Positions 7,904-16,471 of a stretch of 36,424 nucleotides of DNA are shown here, in pieces. The stretch lies in assembly GCA_009842675.1 (NCBI GenBank), contig VYEX01000072.1, forward strand, positions 15,849 to 52,272. The letters run 5' to 3'. The notes below the pieces were generated by a model. The model made no database searches. It had not been told where the DNA came from and saw only the letters and a program-made list of their open reading frames with translations. Made by a program: the position numbers and the translations under genes. This stretch comes from Acidimicrobiia bacterium (GTDB taxonomy: Bacteria; Actinomycetota; Acidimicrobiia; Acidimicrobiales; Bin134). Position 1 is the stretch's first letter, and every line of letters begins with the position of its first letter.

Positions 7904-8308
7904 TTACTCGAACAAGGCGACGTCGGTGAACTCGATGAGGTTCCCGTCGGGATCGCGGGCAAAAGCCGTCTTCACGGGGACGCCGAAGTCCTCTCGCTCA
8001 TTCGGCTCGGAGGCAAACTCCAATCCCCGCTCGGCCAACTCGGCCATGGTGGCGTCGAACTCGTCGGTAGGAATGTAAAGGGCGAAGTGGGACATTGCCC
8101 CCGCGGTGTCCGGCATCTTGTCCACTTTGCTTAGGTGAAGCTGGGAAGGTCCCATCCGCAGCCACGACCCCTCGAACTCACCGAAATCGGGTCGAGGCAG
8201 CTTTTCCAGGCCCAGCTTCCCGATGTAGAAGTCGTCGGCGGCCTCCACGTCGGTCACACAGATGTTCACGTGCGAGTAGGCAACCAGCCCTTTGACAGCA
8301 GTGCTCAT
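7904..8308 (-). CDS. VOC-superfamily (glyoxalase/dioxygenase fold) protein
   Basis: 134 residues, one VOC module pair of beta-alpha-beta-beta-beta units. Metal-ligand candidates are His13 (SHVNICV), His58 (LHLSK) or His74 (SHFALY), and Glu126 near the C-terminus in DPDGNLIEF, which is the most recognisable signature of the fold. Members include glyoxalase I, methylmalonyl-CoA epimerase, extradiol dioxygenases and antibiotic-binding proteins; at this length a single-module isomerase, lyase or binding protein is likeliest. The start has a TAGAGT box 7 nt upstream and no Shine-Dalgarno. It probably begins a transcript running through the CODH-type gene and the acyltransferase. The MFS gene ends 10 bp before it. 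Confidence 0.85.
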   Translation of the reverse strand: MSTAVKGLVAYSHVNICVTDVEAADDFYIGKLGLEKLPRPDFGEFEGSWLRMGPSQLHLSKVDKMPDTAGAMSHFALYIPTDEFDATMAELAERGLEFASEPNEREDFGVPVKTAFARDPDGNLIEFTDVALFE

Positions 8309-8315
8309 GCCCGTG

Positions 8316-8321
8316 ACTCTA
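8316..8321 (-). promoter_or_regulatory. -10 box TAGAGT, leaderless promoter of the VOC gene
   Basis: TAGAGT on the minus strand is followed by 7 nt and the ATG at 8308. It overlaps the last codons of the MFS gene, so the VOC gene can be transcribed independently of it. Confidence 0.5.
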
Positions 8322-9728
8322 TTGGAACGCGGGCGTTGGCATACTCCCGGGGCGCATACAGCGCAGCCCCACCACCGCAGTCACCGCGCCCCCAGAGGCC
8401 AGCATGATGTAACTGGTGCCGAGGTTGCCGATCTGGCCCACAGCCAAAGTGGCGCCGATGATGGTTACCGCGATGGCCACTCCGAAGGCGTTGCCCACCC
8501 GCATCATGGTCTGGGACACGCTGGAGCCCGAGGCCAAGAACTCGCTGGGCAAATCGGCCACCATGACGGCAAACAGCGACCCCCAGACCAATCCCGATCC
8601 GATTCCAGCCAGCGTCACGCTGAGCACCCAGGCCACCACATCCTCCTCGCCGCCCAGCGTGGCCCACTGCCACACCATGCCCCCCGTCCACATCAGGCTC
8701 CCAGCCACCACGAATCGGGCCGGTCCCCACCGATCGGCCCACCGACCCGACAAAGCCGACAGCAGACCGGTGAACACGAACACCGGGGTCAGCAGCATTC
8801 CGGCCTCGAGAATGGTCAGCTCCCACACGATGGTCAGATAGTTCACGCCCACCAACTGGTGCCCGAAGAAGGCGATAGAGAACACCAACATCCCGTAGTT
8901 GCCCAGCCGAAAGCTCTTGAATCGGAACAGCCTGGGCTCGATCACCGGCAGCCGGTGACGCATCGACCGCCAAGCCAGCAGCACAAGCACCAACGGCCCC
9001 CCTATCAGGGCAACCAGCACCATCGGATCGGCCCATGACCACTCCCTGCTTTGCACCAAGGCGAATACCACCCCACCAACACCGGCCAACACCATGAAGG
9101 CCCCCAGCCGATCGGGCAGCTCCGGGGTTTGGGGACTGCGGTGCTCTTGTATGACCTTGCCGATGAACACCAGGGCGATCACCCCGAACGGCACGTTCAG
9201 CCAGAAGGCCCACCGCCAGTCGCCCACGTGCACCAGCAGGGCGCCCACCGAAGGCCCCATGGCCGCGGCAACCGCGCCGTTAGCCGACCACGCACCGACG
9301 CCGGTTCCCCGGCGGGTCACCGGGAAGGCATCGATCACGATGGCGGCCCCCATGGGAAGGCTCAGCGATGTTCCGATCCCCTGGAGGGCCCGGGCGACTA
9401 TGAGCACTCCGGTGGTGGGGGCCAACGCCGCCCCCGCCGACGCCAGGGTGAACACCGCGATTCCGGCCATCAGGGTCCGCCGCCGCCCCCATCGCTCGCC
9501 CAAAACCCCGCCGACCACGAGAGTGGCCGCACCGACGATGGTGAAGGAGTTGATGATCCACGACAGCTCGGCCTCGCTGGCGTCGGGGAAGGACTCTTTC
9601 AGATCGGCGTAGACCACGAAGATGATCGACAGCGACATGGCCGTCTGGAAGCTGGCCAAGCTGACCACTATCAGCACCAGCCAGGCCCGGCGCATGACCG
9701 CCGGGTCAATGGCTGTTTGCTGCATCAC
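8319..9728 (-). CDS. MFS transporter, DHA2 (14-helix drug:H+ antiporter) type
   Basis: About 469 residues with many hydrophobic segments compatible with 14 transmembrane helices. The helix 2-3 loop signature GERWGRRRTLMAG is present, with the first half ending in a motif-C-like stretch around ANGAVAAAMGPSVGALL. Similar proteins (EmrB/QacA type) export lipophilic cations, antibiotics or other small molecules across the inner membrane using proton antiport; the substrate here is unknown. GTG starts at 9755 and ATGs at 9752 and 9725 are also possible. I chose the GTG at 9728 because TACAGT lies exactly 6 nt before it, matching the leaderless pattern of neighbouring genes. It is divergent from cysS. 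Confidence 0.88.
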   Translation of the reverse strand: MMQQTAIDPAVMRRAWLVLIVVSLASFQTAMSLSIIFVVYADLKESFPDASEAELSWIINSFTIVGAATLVVGGVLGERWGRRRTLMAGIAVFTLASAGAALAPTTGVLIVARALQGIGTSLSLPMGAAIVIDAFPVTRRGTGVGAWSANGAVAAAMGPSVGALLVHVGDWRWAFWLNVPFGVIALVFIGKVIQEHRSPQTPELPDRLGAFMVLAGVGGVVFALVQSREWSWADPMVLVALIGGPLVLVLLAWRSMRHRLPVIEPRLFRFKSFRLGNYGMLVFSIAFFGHQLVGVNYLTIVWELTILEAGMLLTPVFVFTGLLSALSGRWADRWGPARFVVAGSLMWTGGMVWQWATLGGEEDVVAWVLSVTLAGIGSGLVWGSLFAVMVADLPSEFLASGSSVSQTMMRVGNAFGVAIAVTIIGATLAVGQIGNLGTSYIMLASGGAVTAVVGLRCMRPGSMPTPAFQ

Positions 9729-9734
9729 CGGACG

Positions 9735-9740
9735 ACTGTA
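9735..9740 (-). promoter_or_regulatory. -10 box TACAGT, leaderless promoter of the MFS gene
   Basis: TACAGT on the minus strand is followed by 6 nt (CGTCCG) and GTG at 9728. It decides the start of the MFS gene. Confidence 0.5.
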
Positions 9741-9790
9741 ACCCCCTTGCATCACGCCAAACGGATGGCAGCAGTGGCAGGGACGATAGC

Positions 9791-9796
9791 TAGCCT
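9791..9796 (+). promoter_or_regulatory. -10 box TAGCCT, leaderless promoter of cysS
   Basis: TAGCCT is followed by 6 nt (TCTGGC) and the GTG start at 9803. No Shine-Dalgarno precedes the start. It lies in the 74-bp divergent region shared with the MFS promoter. Confidence 0.5.
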
Positions 9797-9802
9797 TCTG
9801 GC

Positions 9803-11185
9803 GTGGTTTCGTTCTATGACACTCGGCACCGGGAGATCGTGCCGTTCGAGCCGCTGGTGGAAGGCCGGGTGTCGATGTACGTGTGCGGTCCCACCGTCTA
9901 CGACGACCCCCATGTGGGCCACGCCCGCACCGCGCTCACGTTCGACATGATGCGCCGCTACCTCCAGTGGCGGGGCTATGAGGTCACGTTCGTGTCCAAC
10001 ATCACCGACATCGACGACAAAATCATCAATCGGGCGTTTGAGACAGGAACCACTGAGCCCGAGCTCGCCGCCCGCTATGAGCAGGTCTATATCGACCAAA
10101 TGGACCGGTTCGGAATTGCCCGGCCCGACCACCGGCCTCACGCCACCGAATATGTCGCAGAGATGCTTGAGTTCATCGGCGATCTGGTAGATCGGGGCGC
10201 GGCCTACGCCATCGAGGGCAAGGGGGTGTACTTCTCGGTTGCGGCCCACGACCGCTACGGCGACCTCATCGGGCGCACTCCCGAGGAGCTGCGGGAAGGG
10301 GCCGGTGCCCGAGTGGAAGTAGACGTCGAAAAGGTTGACCCGCTGGATTTCGCCCTCTGGAAGGCGGCCAAACCGGGTGAGCCGGTGTGGGACTCTCCGT
10401 GGGGACCAGGCCGCCCCGGTTGGCACATCGAGTGCGTGGCCATGGCCACTGATCTGCTGGGCGAAACATTCGACATCCACGGCGGGGGTGACGATTTGGC
10501 CTTCCCCCACCACCAGAATGAGGTGGCCGAGGCTGAAGGAGCTGATCTGGGCTTCGCCCGCCACTGGATCCACGGCGCCATGCTCAACGTGAACGGCGAA
10601 AAGATGGCCAAATCGCTGGGGAACTTCACCACCCTGTCCGATTTGCTCGACGCCTTTGAGCCCCAGGTGCTGCGGCTGCTGATGCTGCAAACCCACTACC
10701 GCACGGTCATGGAGTTGAGCGATGACGCCCTGGCCGGAGCAGCCGGCGCGCTGGACCGGCTGCGGGCCTGGCATCGTCGGGCTGTTGCTGCCGGCCTGGA
10801 CCTTGCGGCGGTGCCTGATGCCGATGCGGTTTCCCGGTTCACCGCCGCCATGGACGACGACTTCGGCACTCCTGCCGGGCTGGCGGTGGTGTTCGACCTG
10901 GTTCGGGAGGCCAACGCCGCGCTGGATGCTGGAGACGCCGACCGGGCGGCGTCCGCCCACGCCACCGTGTGCGACTTGGCCGGCGCGCTGGGCCTGGCCT
11001 TGGCCAGCGACGACCCCGCTGATGATGACGCATTGTCCGCGGAGGTGGAGCAGCTGCTAGCCGAACGAAACGAGGCCCGCAAGGCCAAGGACTTCGCTTC
11101 CGCCGACCGCATTCGCGACGAGCTGGCTGCCCGGGGAATCGTGTTGGAAGACACTCCCGGCGGCACGATCTGGAGAAAACCCTGA
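9803..11185 (+). CDS. cysS: Cysteine--tRNA ligase
   Basis: 460 residues, the normal length for CysRS, which charges tRNA-Cys with cysteine using ATP. The class I signatures are HVGH (residues 37-40, HIGH motif) and KMAKS (267-271, KMSKS motif). The zinc site that selects cysteine is complete: Cys28 in YVCGPTVY, Cys211 in HIECVAM, His236 and Glu240 in HHQNE. The C-terminal end, with KAKDFASADRIRDELAARGI, is typical of CysRS and absent from the shorter mycothiol ligase MshC, which argues against that alternative. The GTG start gives the expected N-terminus (SFYDTRHREIVPFEP). It is the first gene of a plus-strand run; the APH-fold kinase follows after 32 bp. Confidence 0.97.
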   Translation: MVSFYDTRHREIVPFEPLVEGRVSMYVCGPTVYDDPHVGHARTALTFDMMRRYLQWRGYEVTFVSNITDIDDKIINRAFETGTTEPELAARYEQVYIDQMDRFGIARPDHRPHATEYVAEMLEFIGDLVDRGAAYAIEGKGVYFSVAAHDRYGDLIGRTPEELREGAGARVEVDVEKVDPLDFALWKAAKPGEPVWDSPWGPGRPGWHIECVAMATDLLGETFDIHGGGDDLAFPHHQNEVAEAEGADLGFARHWIHGAMLNVNGEKMAKSLGNFTTLSDLLDAFEPQVLRLLMLQTHYRTVMELSDDALAGAAGALDRLRAWHRRAVAAGLDLAAVPDADAVSRFTAAMDDDFGTPAGLAVVFDLVREANAALDAGDADRAASAHATVCDLAGALGLALASDDPADDDALSAEVEQLLAERNEARKAKDFASADRIRDELAARGIVLEDTPGGTIWRKP

Positions 11186-11217
11186 GGGAGTACCAGAGCC
11201 AGCTGTTCGGTCAACCG

Positions 11218-12165
11218 GTGGCAAAGATCGAGATACTGGACGATCAATCGGGCACCACGCGAAGAACCCGGGCTCGGCTGCGCTTGGACAATGGCGAAGA
11301 GCTGTCTGTGTTCATTAAGCGACCATCCCGCTCCCTAGTCGCTCGGGCTTTTGTCGCGGTGCCTCGGCTTGGTCGGGCCGAGGTGAATTTCTATACCGAA
11401 CTGCGCGACCGGGTTCCTATCGCCACCCCACAATGCCATGGCGCTGGGCGCTACAGGCGCGGCTTCATCGTGGTGCTTGAAGACTTGACCCACTCCGGGG
11501 CAAAGTTGCGATCGTCTACCGACACCCTTAGCGCAGATGAGGCCGGCTCTCTGCTGGACTCGCTGGCCGCCATGCACCGGCAATGGTGGGGACGCACCGA
11601 TTCGCATCCGTGGCTGGCTCGAAATCCCCGGCGAGAACTGAAGCTGGGGGCATTGCTCAGCCCTTCGCTGTGTCGGCTGGGGCTCTGGCGGGTTGGCTCG
11701 GCGGTTCCCGAGCCGCTGCACAAGCCAATTTCTCACTATGCCCGCAATCGTCGGTCGGCCCAGGAGGCAATGTCTGCTGGACCGACGACTCTGATTCACA
11801 ACGACTGCCACCCGGGGAACCAGTACGTCGCCGCCGGCGGCCGTCCCGGTCTCATCGATTGGCAGCTGTGCCGGGCGGGAACGTGGGCTCGAGACGTGGC
11901 GTACCTGCTGGCCACCTCGCTGGACCCCGAGACGCGCCGCAACGCTGAACGAGACTTGCTGGCCAACTATCTGAACCAACTCGGCACCGTCGCTCCGACT
12001 GTTGAAGAGGCCTGGCTGGCCTATCGCCGCAATGTCGTCTACGCGGTCGAGGCCATGCTGGTGACCGCCGCTGTTGGGGTGATGATGCCCAAGTCCGCTT
12101 CCCTCACCCTGGTAAACCGCACTGCAAAGGCGGCCGCCGACCTAGATTCATTCGGCGCACTATGA
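11218..12165 (+). CDS. APH/ecdysteroid-kinase-fold phosphotransferase
   Basis: 315 residues with the aminoglycoside phosphotransferase fold. The catalytic loop is HNDCHPGN (His194, Asp196, Asn201) and the metal-binding Asp214 lies in LIDWQ. The N-lobe carries VFIKRP, with a Lys that could contact ATP, and FIVVLEDL resembles the hinge. It would phosphorylate a hydroxyl of a small molecule in the cytoplasm. In environmental actinobacteria such genes more often act on metabolites than on antibiotics, so I do not call it a resistance gene. The GTG start has no clear Shine-Dalgarno and is 32 bp after cysS. Its stop overlaps the next gene in an ATGA, so it is translationally coupled to the S9 peptidase. 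Confidence 0.8.
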   Translation: MAKIEILDDQSGTTRRTRARLRLDNGEELSVFIKRPSRSLVARAFVAVPRLGRAEVNFYTELRDRVPIATPQCHGAGRYRRGFIVVLEDLTHSGAKLRSSTDTLSADEAGSLLDSLAAMHRQWWGRTDSHPWLARNPRRELKLGALLSPSLCRLGLWRVGSAVPEPLHKPISHYARNRRSAQEAMSAGPTTLIHNDCHPGNQYVAAGGRPGLIDWQLCRAGTWARDVAYLLATSLDPETRRNAERDLLANYLNQLGTVAPTVEEAWLAYRRNVVYAVEAMLVTAAVGVMMPKSASLTLVNRTAKAAADLDSFGAL

Positions 12166-14258
12166 CCGAGTCGTTCCCCCGCCAGCACGCCCGTACCCGG
12201 GGCTTCACTTTGGGAGCGCCCCGCAGCTTCACCGTTTCTGATGACGGCGGGCGGGTGGCCTTTCTGCGCAGCATGGCCGGCGACGATTCGGTGAACCGGC
12301 TCTGGCTGCTCGACACGTCCACCGGTGAGGAACTTGTGGTCGCCGATCCGGTCGAACTCTTGGCGGACCCTGGTGAGGAGAATCTGCCACCGGCTGAGCG
12401 GGCTCGCCGAGAGCGGGCTCGGGAGAGCGGCGGTGGCATCGTGGCCTACGCCGGCGACCCTGGACTTACCCAAATCGCCTTCACTTTGGACGGGCGGGTG
12501 TTCCTGGCCGATGTGGCCGAGGGTTCTGTCGACCTGCTGCCGGCCGAATCCGGCGCGTTCGACCCCCGCCCCTCACCCGACGGGCAGCGGGTGGCCTATG
12601 TCTCCGGCACCGGCCTGCGAGTGGTGGACGCTGCGGCTGACGGTCTTGATCGCCTGGTCATCGACGAACCGGGCGACACGGTGAGTTGGGGGTCGGCAGA
12701 GTTCATCGCCGCGGAGGAGATGGGCCGCAGCCGGGGATTCTGGTGGTCCCCCGACAGCCAGCGCCTGCTGGTGGCCCGGGTGGACACCGCCGAGGTGCCC
12801 GTTTGGCACATCGCCTCCCCGGCTGATCCCGCGGCGGCTCCGGTGCCCATGGCCTACCCCGCTGCCGGCACGGTCAACGCCGACGTGTCCCTGGCTGTTC
12901 TGGGCCTCGACGGCAGCCGAGTCGACGTGGCCTGGGATCGAGACTCCTTTGAGTACCTGGCCCGAGCTGCGTGGGCACCCCGGTCGAACCCCGTCATCGC
13001 GGTGCAGAGCCGCGATCAGCGCACGGTGGTGATCTTGGAGGTCGATCCCGATACCGGAGCAACCACCGAGATTGCCCGCCAGACCGATGAGCACTGGGTG
13101 GAGCTGGTGCCCGGCACTCCGACGTGGAAGGGCGAACGGCTAGTGACCGCAGAGGATCGAGGCTCGGCCCGGCGCTTGGTGATCGACGGAAACACAGCCA
13201 CCCCCGAGACCCTGCAAGTTCGTAGCGTGGTGTCGGCCGACGAGCACCGGGTGGTGTTCACTGCGTCCGACGACCCCACCGAAATCCACATTTGGCAGCT
13301 CGACAGCGAAGGCAAGCTGGACCGGCTCAGCGACCAGCCAGGGGTCCACAGCGCGGCCGCGGGAGGCGACACCGTGGTGGTGATTCGGGCTGCGGGAACC
13401 GATCAGGAGGCGGCGGCAGAAGTCGTCACCCCCACCGAGCGCATCCCCATTACTTCGGTGGCCGCTACACCGTCGTTGTCCCCGTCACCCCGGTTCTCGG
13501 TGGTCGGCAGCCGGGAACTGCACACCGCGGTGCTGTATCCGTCAAATGACAATGGAGCCGATGGCGATTCGCTGCCGGTACTGCTCGACCCCTACGGCGG
13601 CCCCCACGCCCAGCGGGTGCTCAAGGCCCGATCGCCATTCCTCGTGTCGCAGTGGTTTGCCGACCAGGGATTCGCGGTGGTCATCACCGACGGCCGGGGC
13701 ACCCCCGCCCGTGGCCCGGCCTGGGAGCGGGCGGTGGCCGGCGATCTGGCCCAACCGGTACTCGAAGACCAGATCGACGCCCTTGATGCGCTAGCCCAGC
13801 AACATCCCCGGCTCGACCTGGGCCGTGTGGCCGTAAGGGGCTGGTCGTTCGGGGGCTACCTGGCCGCGCTGGCCGTGTTGGCCCGGCCCGACCGGTTCCA
13901 CGCCGCCATCGCCGGGGCCCCGGTCACCGATTGGCGCCTCTACGACACCCACTACACCGAGCGCTACCTGGGCCATCCCGACCACAGCCCCGAGGCCTAC
14001 ACCCGCACCAGCCTGCTTGAGATTGCTGGCGAGCTCTCCCGCCCACTGCTGTTGATCTGCGGCTTGGCCGACGACAACGTGTTCGCGGCCCACTCCCTCC
14101 AGCTGTCGCAGACCCTGTTCGAAGCCGGCCGCCCTCACCAGGTGCTCCCCCTGCCCGGCGTCACCCACATGACCCCCCAGGAACAGGTGGCCGAGAATCT
14201 GCTCTTGCTGCAACGGTCCTTCCTCTTCGACAGTCTCGGCATCGGCCCACAAGAATGA
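12162..14258 (+). CDS. S9 family serine peptidase, dipeptidyl-peptidase IV-like
   Basis: 698 residues. An N-terminal beta-propeller (about 20-440) contains AEEMGRSRGFWWSPD, whose Glu185-Glu186 matches the pair that binds the free N-terminus of the substrate in DPP-IV enzymes. The C-terminal alpha/beta-hydrolase domain has the triad Ser562 in GWSFGG, Asp637 in GLADDNV and His669 in GVTHM. It would release dipeptides, usually with Pro or Ala in second position, from peptide N-termini. I see no signal peptide, so a cytoplasmic location is likely. Its ATG overlaps the kinase stop by 4 nt. The function pairing with the kinase is not obvious and may be only positional. Confidence 0.9.
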   Translation: MTESFPRQHARTRGFTLGAPRSFTVSDDGGRVAFLRSMAGDDSVNRLWLLDTSTGEELVVADPVELLADPGEENLPPAERARRERARESGGGIVAYAGDPGLTQIAFTLDGRVFLADVAEGSVDLLPAESGAFDPRPSPDGQRVAYVSGTGLRVVDAAADGLDRLVIDEPGDTVSWGSAEFIAAEEMGRSRGFWWSPDSQRLLVARVDTAEVPVWHIASPADPAAAPVPMAYPAAGTVNADVSLAVLGLDGSRVDVAWDRDSFEYLARAAWAPRSNPVIAVQSRDQRTVVILEVDPDTGATTEIARQTDEHWVELVPGTPTWKGERLVTAEDRGSARRLVIDGNTATPETLQVRSVVSADEHRVVFTASDDPTEIHIWQLDSEGKLDRLSDQPGVHSAAAGGDTVVVIRAAGTDQEAAAEVVTPTERIPITSVAATPSLSPSPRFSVVGSRELHTAVLYPSNDNGADGDSLPVLLDPYGGPHAQRVLKARSPFLVSQWFADQGFAVVITDGRGTPARGPAWERAVAGDLAQPVLEDQIDALDALAQQHPRLDLGRVAVRGWSFGGYLAALAVLARPDRFHAAIAGAPVTDWRLYDTHYTERYLGHPDHSPEAYTRTSLLEIAGELSRPLLLICGLADDNVFAAHSLQLSQTLFEAGRPHQVLPLPGVTHMTPQEQVAENLLLLQRSFLFDSLGIGPQE

Positions 14259-14262
14259 CTCC

Positions 14263-15228
14263 ATGACCCGCATCACTGCCGACGGCGAGATCACTTGCGG
14301 GATCCAGCTGCCGATCCAAACCCTCAACGAGCGCATCCGACAGCCGTGGGAGGCCGACGCCACCGTGGCCGACCTGTTGGCCATAACCCAAGCCGCCGAA
14401 GCCGCCGGGCTGGGGTTTGTGGGGGTGTGCGATCACATCGCCATCCCCGACAACGACTACGCCGCCCACATGTCCACCACGTGGTACGACCCGGTCGCCA
14501 CGCTCAGCTTCCTGGGAGCAGCCACCAGCACCATCCGGTTGCTGTCAGAGGTTTACGTCCTTCCCTATCGCCATCCTCTGACCACCGCGAATTCGTTCTG
14601 CACCCTCGACCATCTCACCGGAGGACGGGCGGTGATGGGGGTGGGCGCCGGCCACGTGGAGGCCGAGTTCGAAGCCCTGGGACTGAACTTCGCCGACCGG
14701 GGCCGAATGACCGACGAGGCCATCGACGCGGTGAGGGTCGCCGTGGGGGCCGCCGGAGGGTTCTGCGAGTTCAGCGGAGAGTTCTACGACTTCAAGGATG
14801 TGGGAGTGGGCCCCGCCGCTGCTCAGAGCGAGATTCCCATCTGGATAGGCGGCAGCAGCCGTCCGGCCCTGCGCCGAGTGGTGGAGCGGGGAGACGGCTG
14901 GATTCCCCAGGGCACGCCCCGGGAGGCCATGGCCGAACAGATTGACTACATGCGGGCCCATGCCGACGTTGTGGGCCGCGACCTCGATGAAGTGGATCTC
15001 GGCTGGTTGGCCGGGGCCGTTTATGTCGGCGACCCTCCAGAGGGGCTCTTTCTGCCGGGATGGCCGTATATCGGCGGCTCTCCCGACCAGGTTGCGGAGT
15101 CGCTTCGCTACGCCTACGAGCTGGGTACCTCGGTGCTGTATCTCTTTTTCCGATCTCGCGACGCGTCCGAGTACATCGACCAAATCGCCCGTTTCGGCGC
15201 CGACGTGCTGCCCCTGCTACAGGCCTGA
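14263..15228 (+). CDS. LLM-class (luciferase-like) F420-dependent oxidoreductase
   Basis: 321 residues with the luciferase-like TIM-barrel fold. Family-typical stretches include GVCDHIAIP (about residues 53-61), TIRLLSEVYVLPYRHPL, LTGGRAVMGVGAGH, and PIWIGGSSRPALRR near residue 195. The pattern is that of the actinobacterial TIGR03619-like group, thought to use reduced F420 rather than FMN; cofactor choice is inferred from family, not from a unique residue. It would perform a hydride transfer or a monooxygenation on an unknown substrate. It starts 4 bp after the peptidase gene and ends 2 bp before the CaiB-family gene, so it is part of the same transcript. A second LLM gene is at 16472-17362. 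Confidence 0.88.
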   Translation: MTRITADGEITCGIQLPIQTLNERIRQPWEADATVADLLAITQAAEAAGLGFVGVCDHIAIPDNDYAAHMSTTWYDPVATLSFLGAATSTIRLLSEVYVLPYRHPLTTANSFCTLDHLTGGRAVMGVGAGHVEAEFEALGLNFADRGRMTDEAIDAVRVAVGAAGGFCEFSGEFYDFKDVGVGPAAAQSEIPIWIGGSSRPALRRVVERGDGWIPQGTPREAMAEQIDYMRAHADVVGRDLDEVDLGWLAGAVYVGDPPEGLFLPGWPYIGGSPDQVAESLRYAYELGTSVLYLFFRSRDASEYIDQIARFGADVLPLLQA

Positions 15229-15230
15229 CC

Positions 15231-16433
15231 ATGAGCGGCGTGCTCTCCGGGATGCGGGTGGTGGAGGGATCGGCCTTCGTGGCCTGCCCTTCGGGGGGCA
15301 TGACCCTGGCTCAGCACGGCGCCGACGTGATCCGATTCGACGCCATCGGCGGGGGCATCGACTACCACCGCTGGCCACTCACCCCCGACGGCCAGTCGCT
15401 GTATTGGCAGGGTCTCAACAAGGGCAAGCGGTCGATTCAAGTCGATCTCCGCTCCCCCGAGGGCCGCGAGCTGATCACCGCTTTGGCCACTGCTCCCGGC
15501 CCCGACGCCGGCATCTTCACCACCAACTTCCCCGCCGTCGGATGGCTGTCGTACGACAGCCTCCGCCAGCACCGCGACGACCTCATCATGGTGGCCATCA
15601 CCGGCAACCACGACGGCTCCACCGCGGTGGACTACACCGTGAACTGCGCCATGGGCTACCCCTGGCTCACCGGCACCGACGGCACCATCAACCACGTGCT
15701 GCCCGCCTGGGACATCATCTGCGGCCAGACTGCGGCGGTGGGGGTGCTGGCCGCCGAGCGCCAACGGTCCCGCACCGGCCAGGGGAGCTTGGTGAACCTG
15801 GCCCTGTCGGATGTGGCCCTGGCTGCGGTTTCCATGCTCGGCCATGTGGCCGAGGCCCAGCTTCTGGGCACCCAGCGGCCCCGCATCGGCAACGACATCT
15901 ACGGCGCGTTCGGACGAGATTTCGAGCTGGCCGACGGTGAGCGCATCCAGATCGTGGCGGTGAGCTCCCGCCAGTGGCAGAGCATCGTCGCCGCCTGCGG
16001 GATCGGCGAAGCGGTGGCCGCGCTAGAAGCCGAGACCGGCTTGGACTTCACCAGGGTCGACGGCGACCGCTACTTGGCCCTCGACCGCCTCAATCCGCTG
16101 GTGGCCCAGTGGTGCGCGAAGCACAGCCTGGCCGAGGCGTCGGCTGCGCTTGACGCCGAAGGGGTGTGCTGGGGGCGGTATCAGTCGATGTTGGAGATGG
16201 TGGCCAACGACCCCCGCTGCTCCACCGAGAATCCGCTGTTCACCGAGGTCAACCATCCCGAGACTGGTCAATATTTGACTCCCGGCCCGCCGCTCCGCTT
16301 CTCAGACGACAAGGCGGCCGATCCCGGCCCCGCTCCCCGCTTGGGCCAGCACACCGACGAGGTGCTGGGCGACGTGCTCGGCCTGTCGACAGCGGAGATT
16401 GCCAGCCTCCACGACCGCCAGGTCGTCGCCTGA
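15231..16433 (+). CDS. CaiB/BaiF-family CoA-transferase or alpha-methylacyl-CoA racemase-like protein
   Basis: 400 residues from the ATG at 15231; the frame extends upstream but that part overlaps the LLM gene and is Arg-rich. The family N-terminus LSGMRVVEGSAFVACPSGGMTLAQHGAD is clear. The catalytic Asp is Asp161 in LPAWDIICG. CaiB-type enzymes move CoA between carboxylic acids through an Asp-CoA thioester, while the close relative AMACR inverts 2-methylacyl-CoA stereochemistry; the sequence alone does not separate these. N-terminal KGKRSIQVDLRSPEGRE is shared by both. It sits 2 bp after an LLM enzyme and before an LLM, SDR and PhyH group, which suggests activation or epimerisation of an acid entering a CoA-ester pathway. 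Confidence 0.9.
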   Translation: MSGVLSGMRVVEGSAFVACPSGGMTLAQHGADVIRFDAIGGGIDYHRWPLTPDGQSLYWQGLNKGKRSIQVDLRSPEGRELITALATAPGPDAGIFTTNFPAVGWLSYDSLRQHRDDLIMVAITGNHDGSTAVDYTVNCAMGYPWLTGTDGTINHVLPAWDIICGQTAAVGVLAAERQRSRTGQGSLVNLALSDVALAAVSMLGHVAEAQLLGTQRPRIGNDIYGAFGRDFELADGERIQIVAVSSRQWQSIVAACGIGEAVAALEAETGLDFTRVDGDRYLALDRLNPLVAQWCAKHSLAEASAALDAEGVCWGRYQSMLEMVANDPRCSTENPLFTEVNHPETGQYLTPGPPLRFSDDKAADPGPAPRLGQHTDEVLGDVLGLSTAEIASLHDRQVVA

Positions 16434-16459
16434 CCATCTCACCGTCATGGGCGGGCCGC

Positions 16460-16465
16460 TACCTT
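16460..16465 (+). promoter_or_regulatory. -10 box TACCTT, leaderless promoter of the second LLM gene
   Basis: TACCTT is followed by 6 nt (GACGCC) and the ATG at 16472, inside the 38-bp gap after the CaiB-family gene. It gives the LLM-SDR-PhyH group its own transcription start. Confidence 0.45.
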
Positions 16466-16471
16466 GACGCC

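Noticed and set aside
9752..10960. A 402-codon minus-strand frame opposite cysS
   Set aside because: CysS has every catalytic motif in the plus-strand frame; the antisense product has no recognisable family.
11218..12165. Aminoglycoside resistance gene
   Set aside because: The APH fold covers many metabolite kinases. Context is housekeeping (cysS, peptidase) and nothing points to an antibiotic substrate.
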